In this document: positions 1-8,800 of the stretch, in pieces
Layout of the letters: the number at the start of each line of letters is the position of its first letter
How positions within the stretch are numbered: the first letter of the stretch is position 1
NCBI GenBank assembly: GCA_026770585.1
Contig: MU647215.1
Coordinates: 1 to 10,781, forward strand
DNA length: 10,781 nucleotides
Direction: 5' to 3'
Origin: Baffinella frigidus
Taxonomy: Eukaryota > Cryptophyceae > Cryptomonadales > Baffinellaceae
Notes under the pieces: model-generated
The model's input: the letters and a program-made list of their open reading frames with translations, nothing else
What the model was told of the DNA's origin: nothing
Databases searched by the model: none
Position numbers and translations under genes: made by a program

Positions 1-230
1 AGGAGGAGGGGGGGTGGGCGGCGAGGCGCGGGGGGAGGGGAGAGGCGACGCGGGGGGCGACGCCACCAGCCAGTCTGCGTTGATCAGGTCAGCTGAGGAA
101 CCGCAGAAGATGTGAAATGCCATTTGTTGTTCATCCATCATATCGTGTCAAGGCTGCGTTCCCGTGGCTGGATGGGCGATTTCTGGGATTCGATGGGTCA
201 TAAAAGGGGTTTCAGATGATTATGGTCCGT

Positions 231-413
231 CATCATCTTAGTTCGCCACAAATCTTTGTTCGCCATAATCTTGGTTCGCAACCACAATCTTAGTTCGCCA
301 AATATCTTAGTTCGCCACAAATCTTAGTTTGTTCGCCATGATCTTTGTTCGCTACAAATCTTTTTTCGCCATAATCTTGGTTCTTCGTTCGCCACAATCT
401 TAGGTCGCCATGA
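231..413 (+). repeat. GTTCGCCA minisatellite
   Basis: About ten degenerate units of 16-23 bases built on ATCTTAGTTCGCCACAA, with variants ATCTTTGTTCGCCATA and ATCTTGGTTCGC. Unit length varies by small insertions. No coding or RNA signal is seen. Confidence 0.85.
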
Positions 414-1099
414 GCTTTATTAGCCGGTCCACCCCAGAGTTGACAAACCCCAATCAAACGTCAACCCCGCCAAGAAGATGCCAAAAGTCGACCTATAAAG
501 TCATTTTTCAAAACATGGGACACCTTGCAGTCACGTGACCAGTCGGACACGTCAACCCCCCCCCCGGCGTATTTGCACAAGCAGCGAATTGGAAGCCTTT
601 GCCAACCGGTGAGCACCCCACCCCACGCCCCTCCGCGGAACCCCGCGCCCACCCCTCCCAGCGTGCGAGCGCGCATCGCACCTCATCAACGCCCGCACCT
701 CGAGAGACACGCACACGCTTTATTATTTCACAGAGCGCCCCGCCGGACCACCGCCACCGCCTAGCCGAAGAAGGGGGGCGGTGCGGCGACACCCGTGTGC
801 GGCTCGGCAGGCGGCTACGGCACCTCTGTCACTGCTGTAAAGGTGTGTTGGGCCAAGGTGGGGCAACTGTCGAGGCGGGGGCGTCCAGCTTGCCGGCGGG
901 ACTGCGACCGGCGCGGCAGGCGACGCCACCATCCAATCTGCCTTGGTCAGGTCCCAACTTTCCGCCTCGTAGCCTACGAGCGTATGAAGCTCCATCTGTT
1001 CTGCCCGCATCGTGTGAGGGACCCGTGGCTGTTTGGGCGATTTTTGGAACTGTCCTGGGTTATGAAGGAGTTTCAAATGTGGACACGTCGGAGGTGCTG

Positions 1100-1400
1100 A
1101 GAAGACATGTTTTTTTCGGTTAATTTTTTTCTGTCGACTTTTTTCTGTCATTTTTTTTCAGTTGACCTCCATGCTGCGAGGAACCACTGTGTTGCAACCG
1201 ACATGGATAAGGCGTCGAAATCGGCGCCCTGACAAAAGTCATTTTACAAGAGAAAAAAATCGATTTTTCTCCGAAAGTGGCCAATTTGTGGGGAAGAATT
1301 GTGAACTGACCGCAATTCCCGAATTCTGGACAGTCGTTTCGCGTAGTGGTAATCGTCAGATGACACGTCACATTTCGGATGACGGTCCGCCCTACAGCTG
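1100..1400. other. Intergenic stretch: T-runs and a diverged repeat
   Basis: 1109-1160 is T-rich, with CTGTCGACTTTTTTCTGTCA-type short repeats. 1247-1308 resembles 1642-1693 (GAGAAAAAATCG, CGAAAGT, TGTGAACTGAC in the same order, with one gap). No gene is recognised. Confidence 0.5.
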
Positions 1401-1476
1401 ATAAACCCCAATCGAAAGTCAACCCCGCCTGGGAGATGCGAAAAGTCAACCCGGTATATTGGAGCCATTCCGGCTG

Positions 1477-1820
1477 GTCAGTTTGACTGTTGGGGATGCT
1501 CCGACAGGTCGGTTTGACTTTTGGGGATTCTAACCACCACCCAAGAGTGTAGGGCTGACTGGCTTACATGAAATGACTGACGACTGGCTTACAGGAAATG
1601 ACAGGCTTACAGGAAAACCCCCGGAATCCGGGTTTCTCCCCAGAGAAAAATCGAAATTTCGGAAAGTTGGTACAAATTCCGTGTGAACTGACTTGTTTCC
1701 CCAGGTCAGCCTTGCACTCTTGCGTGGAATGGAATGGCTCCAACGGGTAGATTTGACTTTTGTGGACGCGAACCGCTCCAAGAGGTCGGGTTGACTTTTG
1801 GCATTGGGGTTCGTACCGTC
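1477..1820 (+). repeat. GGTTTGACTTTTGGGG dispersed units
   Basis: Four + strand units around 1477, 1508, 1746 and 1784 share GGTYRGWTTGACTTTTG followed by G-rich sequence. The same unit lies inverted at 442-493 and 1400-1452. 1556-1617 additionally holds three copies of GACTGGCTTACAGGAAATGA with small changes. Confidence 0.65.
1679..1729 (+). repeat. Dispersed repeat, inverted partner at 3845-3895
   Basis: 51 bases that match the reverse complement of 3845-3895 at 42 of 51 positions by eye; shared blocks include CCGTGTGA, CTGACTTGTT and TCTTGCGTGGAA. Similarity continues weakly on the left (GGTACA). Confidence 0.7.
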
Positions 1821-1835
1821 CAGGGTGCAGCGTTT

Positions 1836-2018
1836 CCACACGAGAATGCTAGATGGGGCCTATTAAAACCAGTTGATTTTACAAGTGGGCCTTTGTGTAG
1901 TAACTTTCGTGAGGTTGGTCACGTAACTGTGTGCGAAATAAGACCAGTCACGAGGTTATCCTGGTACATTTTTTTACAACCCCACATGTAAATAGGGTCC
2001 TCCAGCATTCTCGAGTGG
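1836..2018 (+). mobile_element. MITE, CCACTCGAG family, copy 1
   Basis: The left end CCACACGAGAATGCTAGA pairs with the right end, whose reverse complement is CCACTCGAGAATGCTGGA; the arms go on to TATTAAAACCA / TATTTACATG. The interior GGTTGGTCACGTAACTG and AGACCAGTCACG match the core of the copies at 9119 and 10206. 183 bp without coding capacity, so a non-autonomous DNA element is inferred. No clear target duplication beyond TT. Confidence 0.75.
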
Positions 2019-2020
2019 TT

Positions 2021-2604
2021 AGCTTCATGTTGGTGACAAAGGCAGCACCGTATGTCCAACATGATTTTGTTTCTGTTTTTAGCATCCCTGCAAGTCGTGT
2101 CCTCATGCTACCGGTGTGAGTGTGTCGGACACTGTCGGTTGGCTGGATAGTGGTTACACAGACGGCTGGATGTGGGTCCCAACATGTTGTTGTTTCTATG
2201 TGTAGCATCCGTGCAAGTCGCCCAACACCAGTCTACAAACCCCTTCCTTCAAACCGAGACTCCTTCCTAGTCGGGGCGCTTCTAGTAGATTCACGTTTGA
2301 AGGTCACCAGTGGGAGGTTCAGATAGAAGTCTGGTTTTGATTTTTTGATTTGGGTTCAGTCGTTTCTTTGGCGTGGCATTTGGGCCATTGCCATGCGCCA
2401 TAATGTTTCATTTGTACCAAGCGACACTTCTAGCGCGTCGTGCTACACCCCACTCGAAAGGCTACGGGGAACCGCAGCACCGGATGTCGGGTGTAACATG
2501 AACAACACTTGCTGGCTTTTGGCGTGTTTCCTAAGAAACAATCAAATAATTGACTTTGGAATGTTCTCCGCAGTGTTCTGAGTGGAGAGTGAAACTCCCT
2601 CAAA
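2021..2604. other. Spacer between two MITEs, with an internal direct repeat
   Basis: 2055-2097 and 2178-2220 are direct copies (about 36 of 43 identical; blocks CCAACATG, TTGTTTCT, AGCATCC, TGCAAGTCG). The spacer is bounded by a 61-bp inverted repeat, 1960-2020 against 2603-2663, which comes from the flanking MITEs. No gene is recognised. Confidence 0.6.
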
Positions 2605-2957
2605 CCACTCGAGAACGCTGGAGCACCCTATTTACATGTGGGGTTGTAAAGGTTTGTACCAGGAACGGGACAAGACTCCGGAATTTCCGGAGGGTCGTGA
2701 TCAAGCCCGCGAAAGTTGCTAGAGCGTTTGCGGTAATTGTTGTCCGTTTTGGATGTGTGATTTTCCGGTTTTCCGGCTTTCATTTGTACCAGAAGTGTTC
2801 ATTTACAATGATTTACGACCTTTACAACATTTTTAAAAACCGGAAAACCGGAAAACCGCACGTCCAAAACGGACAACAATTACCGCAAACGCTCTACACA
2901 AATGCCCATGTGAAAAGGACCCAGGGTTGAAATTGGGCGCTCAGCGTTCTCGAGTGG
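2605..2957 (+). mobile_element. MITE, CCACTCGAG family, long copy with nested inverted repeat
   Basis: The termini CCACTCGAGAACGCTG (2605-2620) and their exact reverse complement (2942-2957) bound 353 bp. Inside, 2720-2776 and 2840-2896 form a 57-bp inverted repeat with three mismatches around a 63-nt loop. The outer left part, TTTACATGTGGGGTTGTAAA then TTTGTACCAGG, matches copy 1 in inverse orientation. No transposase is encoded. Confidence 0.75.
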
Positions 2958-3017
2958 AAGTTGCCGGAGTTCGCACCGTTTGTGACGAAGGTCTCGCGCG
3001 GCTGGTGAACCCTGCAG

Positions 3018-3121
3018 CCCAAACCCTAAACCCTAAACCCCAAACTCTCAACAAAACCCTGAACCCTAAACCCTTAACCCCATAAACCCCAAACCCCAAA
3101 CCCCAAACCCCTTAACCCCTA
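3018..3121 (+). repeat. Degenerate telomere-like array
   Basis: CCCTAAA, CCCCAAA, CCCTGAA and CCCTTAA units, C-rich on the + strand. It is internal and irregular, so it is not a chromosome end. Confidence 0.85.
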
Positions 3122-3125
3122 AAGC

Positions 3126-3200
3126 AAGTAGGGCCTTTCTGCAGGATAAGTTCCTGTGCCCGCCTACGGTGGAACTTAAAAAAACCTTGAGGACCTAAAA
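3126..3200 (+). repeat. AACATAGGCGGACAC-family repeat, + strand copy
   Basis: This segment (GGGCCTTTCTGCAG, CCGCCTACGGTGGAA, CTTGAGGACCTAAA) is the diverged reverse complement of 4741-4825. Similarity covers the whole segment in the same order. 3201-3333 has nothing recognisable. Confidence 0.65.
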
Positions 3201-3333
3201 GGGGCTGCTCTGCGCACGGTCTCCGGGTGAAGGTGTTCTCCCCCACCCCGCCTCTTTCTGCGGCGTGTTCAGCTGCCAGAAACAACAAGAAGACGCCCAG
3301 CGAGGTCGCCCCCCCGTGCCCAGAGAGCTGCCG

Positions 3334-3463
3334 TCCCAACGTACCCCTGTACGCCGACCCAACGCCACCCTAGGACTCTCTTGTAGACCAATGCCTAGAG
3401 GAGCCTACACTGGAGGATCATCCTAGGTGCGGTGCGTGGTCATAATGTCGAGGTACCTCTCTA
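3334..3463. mobile_element. Degenerate MITE, TA-CAGGGG family
   Basis: The interior CCCTAGGACT, CCAATGCCTAGAG, ATCATCCTAGG and right end TCGAGGTACCTCTCTA align with the complete copy that starts at 3462. The left end is rearranged (GTACCCCTGTACG). The two copies abut. Confidence 0.55.
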
Positions 3464-3583
3464 CAGGGGTACCTCGCTCATAAGAAAGCGCCTCCTCCTA
3501 GGACCCTACAGTAGGCCCATGCCTAGAGCCCTGTGGTGGTCCTAGGGGGAGGGGCGCTCTCTTATGAGCGAGGTACCTCTGTA
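3462..3583 (+). mobile_element. MITE, TA-CAGGGG family, hairpin copy
   Basis: Left arm 3462-3505 and right arm 3538-3583 are inverted repeats of about 44-46 bp (TACAGGGGTACCTCGCTCAT against TACAGAGGTACCTCGCTCAT), with a loop of about 32 nt. The ends fit CAG... termini flanked by a TA duplication, as in Tc1/mariner/pogo-type elements (established for that superfamily; membership here is inferred). Confidence 0.75.
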
Positions 3584-3599
3584 CGCCCGCCCTGGGCAC

Positions 3600-3960
3600 C
3601 TTCTTGGATCCACGCACGAGTTCGGTGAGCGGTGGGTGGTCAAGAGTTGTGCGAACGAGCAGGGTCTTTTTCTCCCATAAAAAAGCAGCCCCGGGCTGGT
3701 GGTGTGATGTGATGTCGCAAGAACAGCCTGTAAGCACGGTGCGGGTGTTGAGTGCAGTTTCGGGGGGGGGGCAGGAGCTGCAGGGCAGCGAAGGCTACAC
3801 GAGCGCGCTCTCGCGGGGGAAATTCTTGGCTGCCACGCGTTGGTTTCCACGCAAGATCGTAGGGCTGAGCCGGGAGAACAAGTCAGCTCACACGGGATGT
3901 GTACATGTACCGGAAGTTGCGGGCGCGTTGCAGCGGATTGCAGCGGAGAATTGCTGGAGA
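3600..3960. other. Stretch without a recognised gene
   Basis: Contains an inverted dispersed repeat (3845-3895, partner 1679-1729), a run of about nine G near 3760 and the palindrome GTACATGTAC near 3902. Open frames on both strands have no recognisable protein. Confidence 0.5.
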
Positions 3961-3963
3961 GGC

Positions 3964-4260
3964 TACAGGGGTATCTAGAATACGTTTGCTCCGACATCCT
4001 TCGGTGTCTGTTTTCCTAAGTTAGTACATTTACCAGAGGGTTGACTCAACGCAAGATTTAGTCAACCCTCTGGTACTAAATTAAGAAAACAGGGGGCCCA
4101 AATCCGGTCTGTGTTTTCAAGTTCTGGTTTCTTATCCCTCAAGTGGAGAGTTGGCGCATACGCCCTACATGTACCGTAGGCCCCTAGGACCTGCCTAGGA
4201 CCTCTTGGCGGTCTATTGTGACCGCCTCGCCACTTCAGGGATAGCCCAGATACCCCTGTA
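3964..4260 (+). mobile_element. MITE, TA-CAGGGG family, long copy
   Basis: The ends TACAGGGGTATCT (3964-3976) and AGATACCCCTGTA (4248-4260) are perfect inverted repeats. Inside is a second hairpin, 4008-4046 against 4060-4092, with AGAGGGTTGACT paired to AGTCAACCCTCT and one 6-nt insertion. The remainder includes a double CCTAGGACC and no coding sequence. Confidence 0.65.
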
Positions 4261-4265
4261 GATAA

Positions 4266-4301
4266 AGAGCGAGCGAGCGAGCGAGAGAGAGAGAGAGAGA
4301 C
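4266..4301 (+). repeat. GAGC/GA microsatellite
   Basis: GAGC repeated about four times, followed by about nine GA units. Confidence 0.9.
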
Positions 4302-4394
4302 GTACAGCTGTACGGGGTAGCGGAGAGAGGGTAGCGAAGTGCACGAGGCCAGGTTTTGGCAATGCATCTGACATGGTCTCTCTACAGAACCAGT

Positions 4395-4441
4395 TCCGGT
4401 GTCCGCCTATGTTGGGAGCTCGAAGAACCTACAGGACCTAA
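4395..4441 (-). repeat. AACATAGGCGGACAC-family repeat, inverted copy
   Basis: GTGTCCGCCTATGTTGGGAG then CTCGAAGAACCTACAGGACC is the reverse complement of the units in 4670-4945. A TA-CAGGGG MITE lies between the inverted copies. Confidence 0.75.
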
Positions 4442-4493
4442 CGAACTCCTTGAGATCCCGGAGATGAGCGGTGGGGGGGAGGTCGAGATTGCG

Positions 4494-4614
4494 TACAGGG
4501 GTACCTCGATTACAAGAAAACGCCTCCCCGTAGGACCCTACAGTAGGGCTATGCCTAGGGCCCTATGGTCGTCCTAGGGGGGTGACGTTTTCTTGTAATC
4601 GAGGTATCCCTGTA
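4494..4614 (+). mobile_element. MITE, TA-CAGGGG family, hairpin copy 2
   Basis: 121 bp with arms of about 45 bp (TACAGGGGTACCTCGATTAC against TACAGGGATACCTCGATTAC) and the same loop core as the copy at 3462 (CCCTACAGTAGG, ATGCCTAG, GTCCTAGG). Both hairpins sit at TA dinucleotides. Confidence 0.8.
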
Positions 4615-4669
4615 AATGGTCAAACACGACCGCTGCACACCCGTGCAAAAAGTGACGTGAGAAAGATCC

Positions 4670-4945
4670 TTTAGGGCCTTTAGGTTCTTTGAGCTCCCAT
4701 CATAGGCGGACACCAGAAAAGGTGCGTGCCCTTGAGGTCCCTTTAGGTCCTTGAGGTTCTTCGAGCTCCCAACATAGGCGGACACTGAGACTTATCTGCA
4801 GAAAGGCCATGCTTCCTTTCGGATCACATCAGGCCCCCCTTTAGGTCCTTTAGGTTTTAATTCCTCCCAACATAGCCAAACGAGACACCCTTCCGTAGAT
4901 CCTTTATTAGGTCCTTTAGGTTTTAATTTCTCCCAACATATGCCA
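4670..4945 (+). repeat. AACATAGGCGGACAC-family, four irregular direct copies
   Basis: Copies near 4670, 4741, 4840 and 4902 share TTTAGGTCCTTTAGGTTYT, then CTCCCAACATAG. The first two add CGAGCTCC and GGCGGACAC, whereas the last two have TTAATTYCTCCCAACATA. On the minus strand the frame repeats SAYVGSSKNLKDLKG, but only as fragments, so I do not call a protein. Confidence 0.75.
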
Positions 4946-5495
4946 ACGACACGCCCTCCTTTAGGAGAGACGTACAGGTTACGTTACCTAGGTTACGACC
5001 CCATTCAATTAAGGACATCCCACACGTTTTGCAGGTTTCTCACGAAAATAATAGTTTGTTGGCGAGTGGGAGCGGTTCTTCCGCTCCCACTCGCCAACAA
5101 ACGTCGATGTCTTTTGCATGTGTCTTTCTATTATTTTTGCGGTGCATGCCCCCCGATTTCGGGCGACTTCTCGTACAAATCAGGTCAGAAACCGAAAACC
5201 TGCAATCGAAAGTCAACAGTTTCCAAGCGAGAAAGTTCGGCCGCGGTAAAATCACTTGTAAAAGGCATCGACCGACAAGCAAGCGAGGGGGCGGGGCACG
5301 GACCCATCCCTCTAACCGTAGGGGCCAAGCACACCGGCATCTTCTTGCATCGCCGGGGGCTTCCCAGCGTGTCATCCCTGGTCGGTGTTCGGCCCGAATT
5401 TTGGCGCGTCGTTTCTGCTTCCCGCTCTCCTTGCAATGGGGATCCGGATTTCCTCCAGCTGCGCGCGGGGCCCAGGCCTGGTCAGGTTCGCAGAG
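4946..5495. promoter_or_regulatory. Probable 5' region of the TPR gene
   Basis: No other gene is supported in the 550 bp before exon 1. The region holds a perfect hairpin (5054-5102), a partly matching outer inverted repeat (5043-5053 and 5129-5139) and a GC-rich stretch with GGGGGCGGGGC near 5285. No TATA box or start site can be placed with confidence. Confidence 0.3.
5054..5102. repeat. Perfect 22-bp hairpin
   Basis: Arms 5054-5075 and 5081-5102 (GTTTGTTGGCGAGTGGGAGC and complement) are fully complementary around the 5-nt loop TTCTT. The outer pair GAAAATAATAG / CTATTATTTTT suggests a nested element. Confidence 0.9.
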
Positions 5496-5858
5496 ATGAG
5501 TCGGCGGGGGATGGATGGGATCGGGGCGATGTTCGTCACTATGGCTGTGGTCGCCGCGTGTTCCGCTGCTTCAGCGCTGCCTGGAACCCCCGCGCTCAGC
5601 CGGGGAGTGAGCGGCGGGGCCTCGCTGGCGCTGCGGGCTGGCGCTGCTCAGCGACGTGGCGAAACGCTCGCAAGGAACGGGCAACTGCGGCTCCGCGGCG
5701 GTCAGGGAGGCGAGGGGGAGACGGTGGTGGCGGCGGCGGAGGTGGGCGGGGGGGCGAGTCCGGGGACGCAGGACATGGACTGGCGGAATGAGACGGCGCT
5801 TGAGGCGGCGTTCAACACTGCGCCCAACTGCGACGCGCTCGAGCACATGTACCTCAAG
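5496..5858 (+). CDS. TPR gene exon 1: signal peptide plus start of first TPR
   Basis: 121 codons, strongly GC-rich compared with the surroundings. ATG at 5496 gives MSRRGMDGIG, a hydrophobic stretch AMFVTMAVVAACSA and a small-residue cleavage site ASA-LPG near residue 26. In-frame ATGs at 5436, 5511, 5529 and 5541 are alternative starts; 5496 or 5511 gives the cleanest signal peptide. Next comes an Arg/Ala/Gly-rich, acid-poor segment ending in LRLRGG, which could be a plastid transit region (inference), then a Gly/Ala linker and NETALEAAFNTAPNCDALEH. The last residues, DALEHMYLK, continue in phase into exon 2 as VLEHNSSH, a TPR helix B. The donor is AAG/GTCTAC at 5859. Read-through of the intron stops at 5927. 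Confidence 0.6.
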
Positions 5859-8800
5859 GTCTACCTCTACCCCATTCTATTCATGCTCACCTTGGTGCAC
5901 CGGGGCTCTTTCCCGCGCCAAAGTTGACGGAGTTGCACCGCAACCCAGCATCTCAACTTGAGAATAGTCGATCAACCCGAGTGAGGCAGACCTAGAAGGT
6001 ACGGTTGGACGAACCCTGTTTTCCCGAGTCCGAAAATGGATTCCTCTCCCCAGCTCCTCGAAAGTTGACGAATGAGTACCACACAACCAGGAAATCAAGT
6101 TCTGGGCTCCTCAAATGAGGAGCCCAGATTGAGTGAGTCAGAGCAAGAATTCCGGGGTCAACCGATGCGGTCGGGTGATACTGAATGCCGTAATAATGTT
6201 AACGCCGGAGTTACGTCGTCCCACTTTTCCTGGAGGGCCCCCTAGAAAGGTTATCTAATTGGAGTTTTCCTGGTAATAATAACCCTACACCACATTTTCA
6301 GCTTTCGCTCTGCATTCCTCACGAAACCCCCAAGACAGTTGAGTAAATAGAGGACGACCAATTCAACTGTAGTTCGGAGCTGAAGACCTAAACCCAAAAC
6401 CCAAAACTCAAAACCCAAAACCCTAAACCCAAAACCCAAAAACCCAAAACCCAAACCCTAAAACCCAAACCCCAGACCACAGACCCCAGACCCGAAACCC
6501 CGAAACCCCACACCCTAAACCCCAATCTCCAAACCTTAAACCCTACACCCCAAACAGGTTCTGGAACACAACTCTTCCCACGTCGCGACCCTCCACAACT
6601 ATGGAAACCTCCTGATGCGAATCCGCCGCAACGCAACCGCGGTACCCGAAACCCTCATCCCTAAACCCGAAACCCGGAACCCGGAACCCGAAACCCGAAA
6701 CCCGAAACCCGGAACCCGGAACCCGGAACTTGGAACTCTGGTGTTGGGCGTTGGAGTTGGAAGGGAGGCGAAGGCTGCGGGCAATCCTCGAAACCCGAAA
6801 CCCTCATCTCCCACCCCTAGACCCGAAACCCGAAACCCGGAACTCGAAATCCGAAACCCTCGATAACTACGGAAACCTCCTGATGAGGATCCGCCGCAAC
6901 GCGACCGCGGTACCCGAAACCCGAAACCCGAAACCCGAAACATGTACCCGAAACCCGAAACACTGCACCCGAAATCCTGAAACACCACACCCTAACCCTG
7001 AAACCCCTGCACCCGACCCCCCCCGGGATAAACCCTTACCCCTTACCCCGAATCCCGAAACCCTGAGCCCGAAGCGCTACACCCGCAGGCGCAAGAGCAG
7101 TATGAGAAGGTGCTGCCGCTCGCGCATCCCCAAACCTCATCCATACTCCCGGAACCCTCATCCCCAACCCGAACGTCTCAGCCCGAAAACCCCGCATCCC
7201 TTACCCTCATCCCGACACCAGAAACCCGAACCCCGAAACCCTGAACCGGAGACATGTGAGTAACCGACAGTTCGGTTTTGGTGTCTGCGGAACCATACCC
7301 TATACTCTATACCCTATACCCTATACCCTATACCCTATACCCTATACCCTACACCCTATACCCTATACCCTACACCCTATACCCTATACCCTATACCCTA
7401 TACCCTAAATCCAGCCCGAAACCTGAAAATGTGTATCCTAAACCCCACACCCACACCCACCCGGTTCCTCAGGCCCAAGAGCAGTACGAGAAGGTGCTGG
7501 CGGTCGCGCCGGGCCACGATCCTGCATTCCTTTCGCGAAACCCAAAACCCTCATCCCTAACCCCAACCCCTAACCCGAAACCCTAACCCTAACCCCAACC
7601 CGTAAAACCCAAGCCCGAACCCCCTTTATCGTGAGCCCGAAGCGCTACACCCGCAGGCGCAAGAGCAGTACGAGAAGGTGCTGGCGGTCGCGCCGGGCCA
7701 CGTTGCGACCCTCTGCAACTACGGTACAGACTAAGACCCCCTAGCCACTACTACAGTGCGACCCTCTGCAACTACGGTACAGACTAAGACCCCCTAGCCA
7801 CTACTACAGTGCGACCCTCTGCAACTACGGTGCCCTCACCCCGAAACCGCATTATTTTCACGTGGCAAACAGATGCGAAATCCGCTCTTCCCATCTCTAC
7901 CCCGACCCTCTGCAACTACGGTATGAGGGTTTACGGTTGAGGTTTAGGGTGCAGGCCTGAACCAGTTAGGGTGTAGACCGAAACCAGGTAGCTGTCCCTG
8001 CGACCCTCTGCAACTACGGTACCTCGCCCTGCCAACAGATGTGAAAACCGCTGTACCCATCGCTACCCCCAGTTGATCCCGGGAATCTCTTCCGGTAATC
8101 TGGCGGGGAACTCCCCTTTCTCCCCCGGTGTGCAGAGAAGTTGGCTGCGAAAATAATGCAAACGTTGTTAATCGTGTGCCAGAACCATCAACGTTTGCCA
8201 TTTTTTCATTTATGAGACCAACTTCTCGGAACAGCGCTCTGATCCAACGAATTTCCTCTGGCAGGCAACCTGCAGCACAGCCTACTGGGGAACCTCGAGC
8301 AGGCCGAGCGGCTTAGTCCCGTTCCTCACAGGATTTTATTCCGGAATAAACGGGATTACGGCAATAACGGCGATTTTTCGCTTCCTTTCAACCCAATTCC
8401 GGGAATGCCGGAATTGACGGGATTAATGGAATTAAGTGGCACGGGTGTGAACAAAATTGAAAACCTGTCACAGGTTATGGACTCCGGAAAGCAAAAAGGG
8501 CAAAAAGGAAAGCAAAAAGGGCAAAAAAGGAGAGTGGCGCGGGTTAAAAAGCGGGTCTTCTTTTTGTCAAAAGCCGATTCACACACGATTCGGTCCATCT
8601 ATTCTTCATGTTTCCCTATCGAAGCCATGATCTTTTGGGCAAAAGATCCATAACCTGGACTCCTAAAGCCGACAATCCCGTTTTCTCTGTTTTCTCCGGA
8701 ATTGAAATTTTCCGACCTTGAAATCGGTCCAAACATTTTGTCATTAAAGGGCTTTACAAACGCCTTCGTTTACATGTGTGTTGTAAAATTTGTACCAGGA

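Larger units (their letters stand above)
57..1452. repeat. Diverged tandem duplication
   Basis: 57-218 aligns with 920-1079 (shared blocks GCGACGCCACC, CCCGTGGCTG and TTTCARATG at offsets of 861-863). 442-493 aligns with 1400-1451, about 44 of 52 bases by eye. Order and orientation are kept, so the region looks like an old tandem duplication whose middle parts differ: a minisatellite in the first copy, T-rich sequence in the second. Open frames here cross the repeat and have no recognisable protein. 500-919 is GC-rich and I see no feature in it beyond short C runs. Confidence 0.65.
5859..6557 (+). other. Intron 1 of the TPR gene
   Basis: GTCTAC to AAACAG. It contains an AAGTTGAC inverted-repeat segment (5919-5970) that resembles 9918-9970, a fragment of the same at 6056-6085, a 13-bp hairpin at 6101-6128, and the telomere-like array that ends at the acceptor. 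Confidence 0.55.
6644..7250 (+). repeat. CCCGAAA-type degenerate arrays
   Basis: Intron 2 after GTACCCGAAACCC is dominated by CCCGAAA and CCCGGAA units (densest at 6660-6728, 6786-6862 and 6910-6960). They become irregular to 7250 and are interrupted by exon copies at 6856 and 7089. Open frames reading PETRNPKPE are by-products of the array. Confidence 0.85.

Noticed and set aside
231-413. CRISPR array
   Set aside because: Units are directly adjacent with no unique spacers of constant length, and the context is eukaryotic; it is a degenerate minisatellite.
599-1123. 174-codon open frame on the + strand
   Set aside because: Pro/Arg-rich from GC-biased DNA and crosses the diverged duplicate 920-1079; no recognisable domain.
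3112-3339. 75-codon minus-strand open frame
   Set aside because: Covers a dispersed repeat and a telomere-like edge; no domain or context supports it.
4940-5791. 283-codon open frame on the + strand
   Set aside because: It runs through the perfect hairpin and the 5' region, has low-complexity Gly/Arg at its end, and overlaps exon 1 in another frame. Exon 1 has the signal peptide and the phase-consistent TPR continuation.
6101-6128. Rho-independent terminator
   Set aside because: Strong stem but no following T-tract, and it lies in an intron of a eukaryotic gene.
6615-7586. Open frames rich in PETRNPKP or YPIPYTL
   Set aside because: Direct translations of CCCGAAA and CCCTATA arrays; the sequence is explained by the repeats.
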